Shown: positions 63,961 to 64,000 of the stretch, one piece after another
Layout of the letters: each line of letters starts with the position of its first letter
How positions within the stretch are numbered: the first letter of the stretch is position 1
Position numbers and translations under genes: made by a program
NCBI RefSeq assembly: GCF_031583065.1
Contig: NZ_CP134053.1
Location: 4,836,001 to 4,900,000 of the forward strand
Reading direction: 5' to 3'
DNA length: 64,000 nucleotides
Origin: Streptomyces sp. CGMCC 4.7035
GTDB taxonomy: Bacteria; Actinomycetota; Actinomycetes; Streptomycetales; Streptomycetaceae
Notes under the pieces: model-generated
Database searches by the model: none
What the model saw: only the letters and a program-made list of their open reading frames with translations
What the model was told of the DNA's origin: nothing

Positions 63961-64000
63961 CAACCGACCTGGGGTAGTGATGGCCTTGCGGCGTATTGCG

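Overview
The window is high-GC DNA with Streptomyces-type gene content and codon use: secreted ricin-domain xylanases, mycothiol-type maleylpyruvate isomerase, an HrdB-like sigma factor, DUF4326, and IclR/TetR/HxlR regulators. It reads as accessory, probably chromosome-arm or plasmid, sequence. It combines catabolic islands with a very high density of insertion sequences and broken genes. No rRNA, tRNA or CRISPR array was seen.

Layout. 0-4.6 kb: secreted M1 peptidase, an unknown coiled-coil/glycine-rich protein, a GNAT acetyltransferase and a divergent LysR regulator. 4.8-10.5 kb: a xylan-degradation locus with a GH10 xylanase (xlnA), a CE1 esterase broken at its signal peptide, a GH3 remnant, and an intact GH62 arabinofuranosidase. 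10.8-15.2 kb: DUF4326 protein, then an integrase gene cut by an ISAzo13-like element that abuts an ISAs1-like element. 15.2-24.8 kb: two copies, each partly decayed, of a SnoaL-like plus SDR module, a TetR gene, many gene fragments, and a Tat-exported GH78-like rhamnosidase.

24.9-33.4 kb is a tightly packed gentisate operon: IclR regulator, a leaderless binding-protein-fold protein, ferredoxin reductase, 7Fe ferredoxin, 3-hydroxybenzoate 6-hydroxylase-type monooxygenase, class II aldolase, gentisate 1,2-dioxygenase, fumarylpyruvate hydrolase, maleylpyruvate isomerase and an MBL hydrolase. It would take a hydroxybenzoate through gentisate and maleylpyruvate to fumarate and pyruvate. 33.6-37.7 kb: fragments, a gutted UvrA-like gene, a primary-type sigma factor, and an ISAs1 element with a clear 10-bp target duplication. 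37.7-43.3 kb is a second aromatic module: two overlapping cupin/zinc proteins, a second IclR, a DUF4242-like protein, a frameshifted paralog of the leaderless binding protein, an MhpA-like fragment and a two-subunit CoA transferase.

43.4-52.7 kb: IS630 remnant, MFS efflux plus HxlR, and a TetX-like monooxygenase next to a doubly broken MFS pump and its TetR. 52.7-57.9 kb: an IS110 element interrupted by another IS110, a third IS110, and fragments. 57.9-63 kb: a GH76 enzyme and a second GH78-like enzyme, divergently arranged and sharing operator-like palindromes with the first GH78 gene. 63-64 kb: IS fragments around an asparaginase remnant.

Three themes stand out. (1) Two paralogous IclR/leaderless-binding-protein modules share a promoter element; this is the best candidate for an undescribed system. 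(2) A TGAA(A/T)CGATTCA-type element links three glycosidase promoters. (3) An unusual number of genes keep both ends but have lost the middle, which points to a deletion process or to an assembly problem worth excluding.
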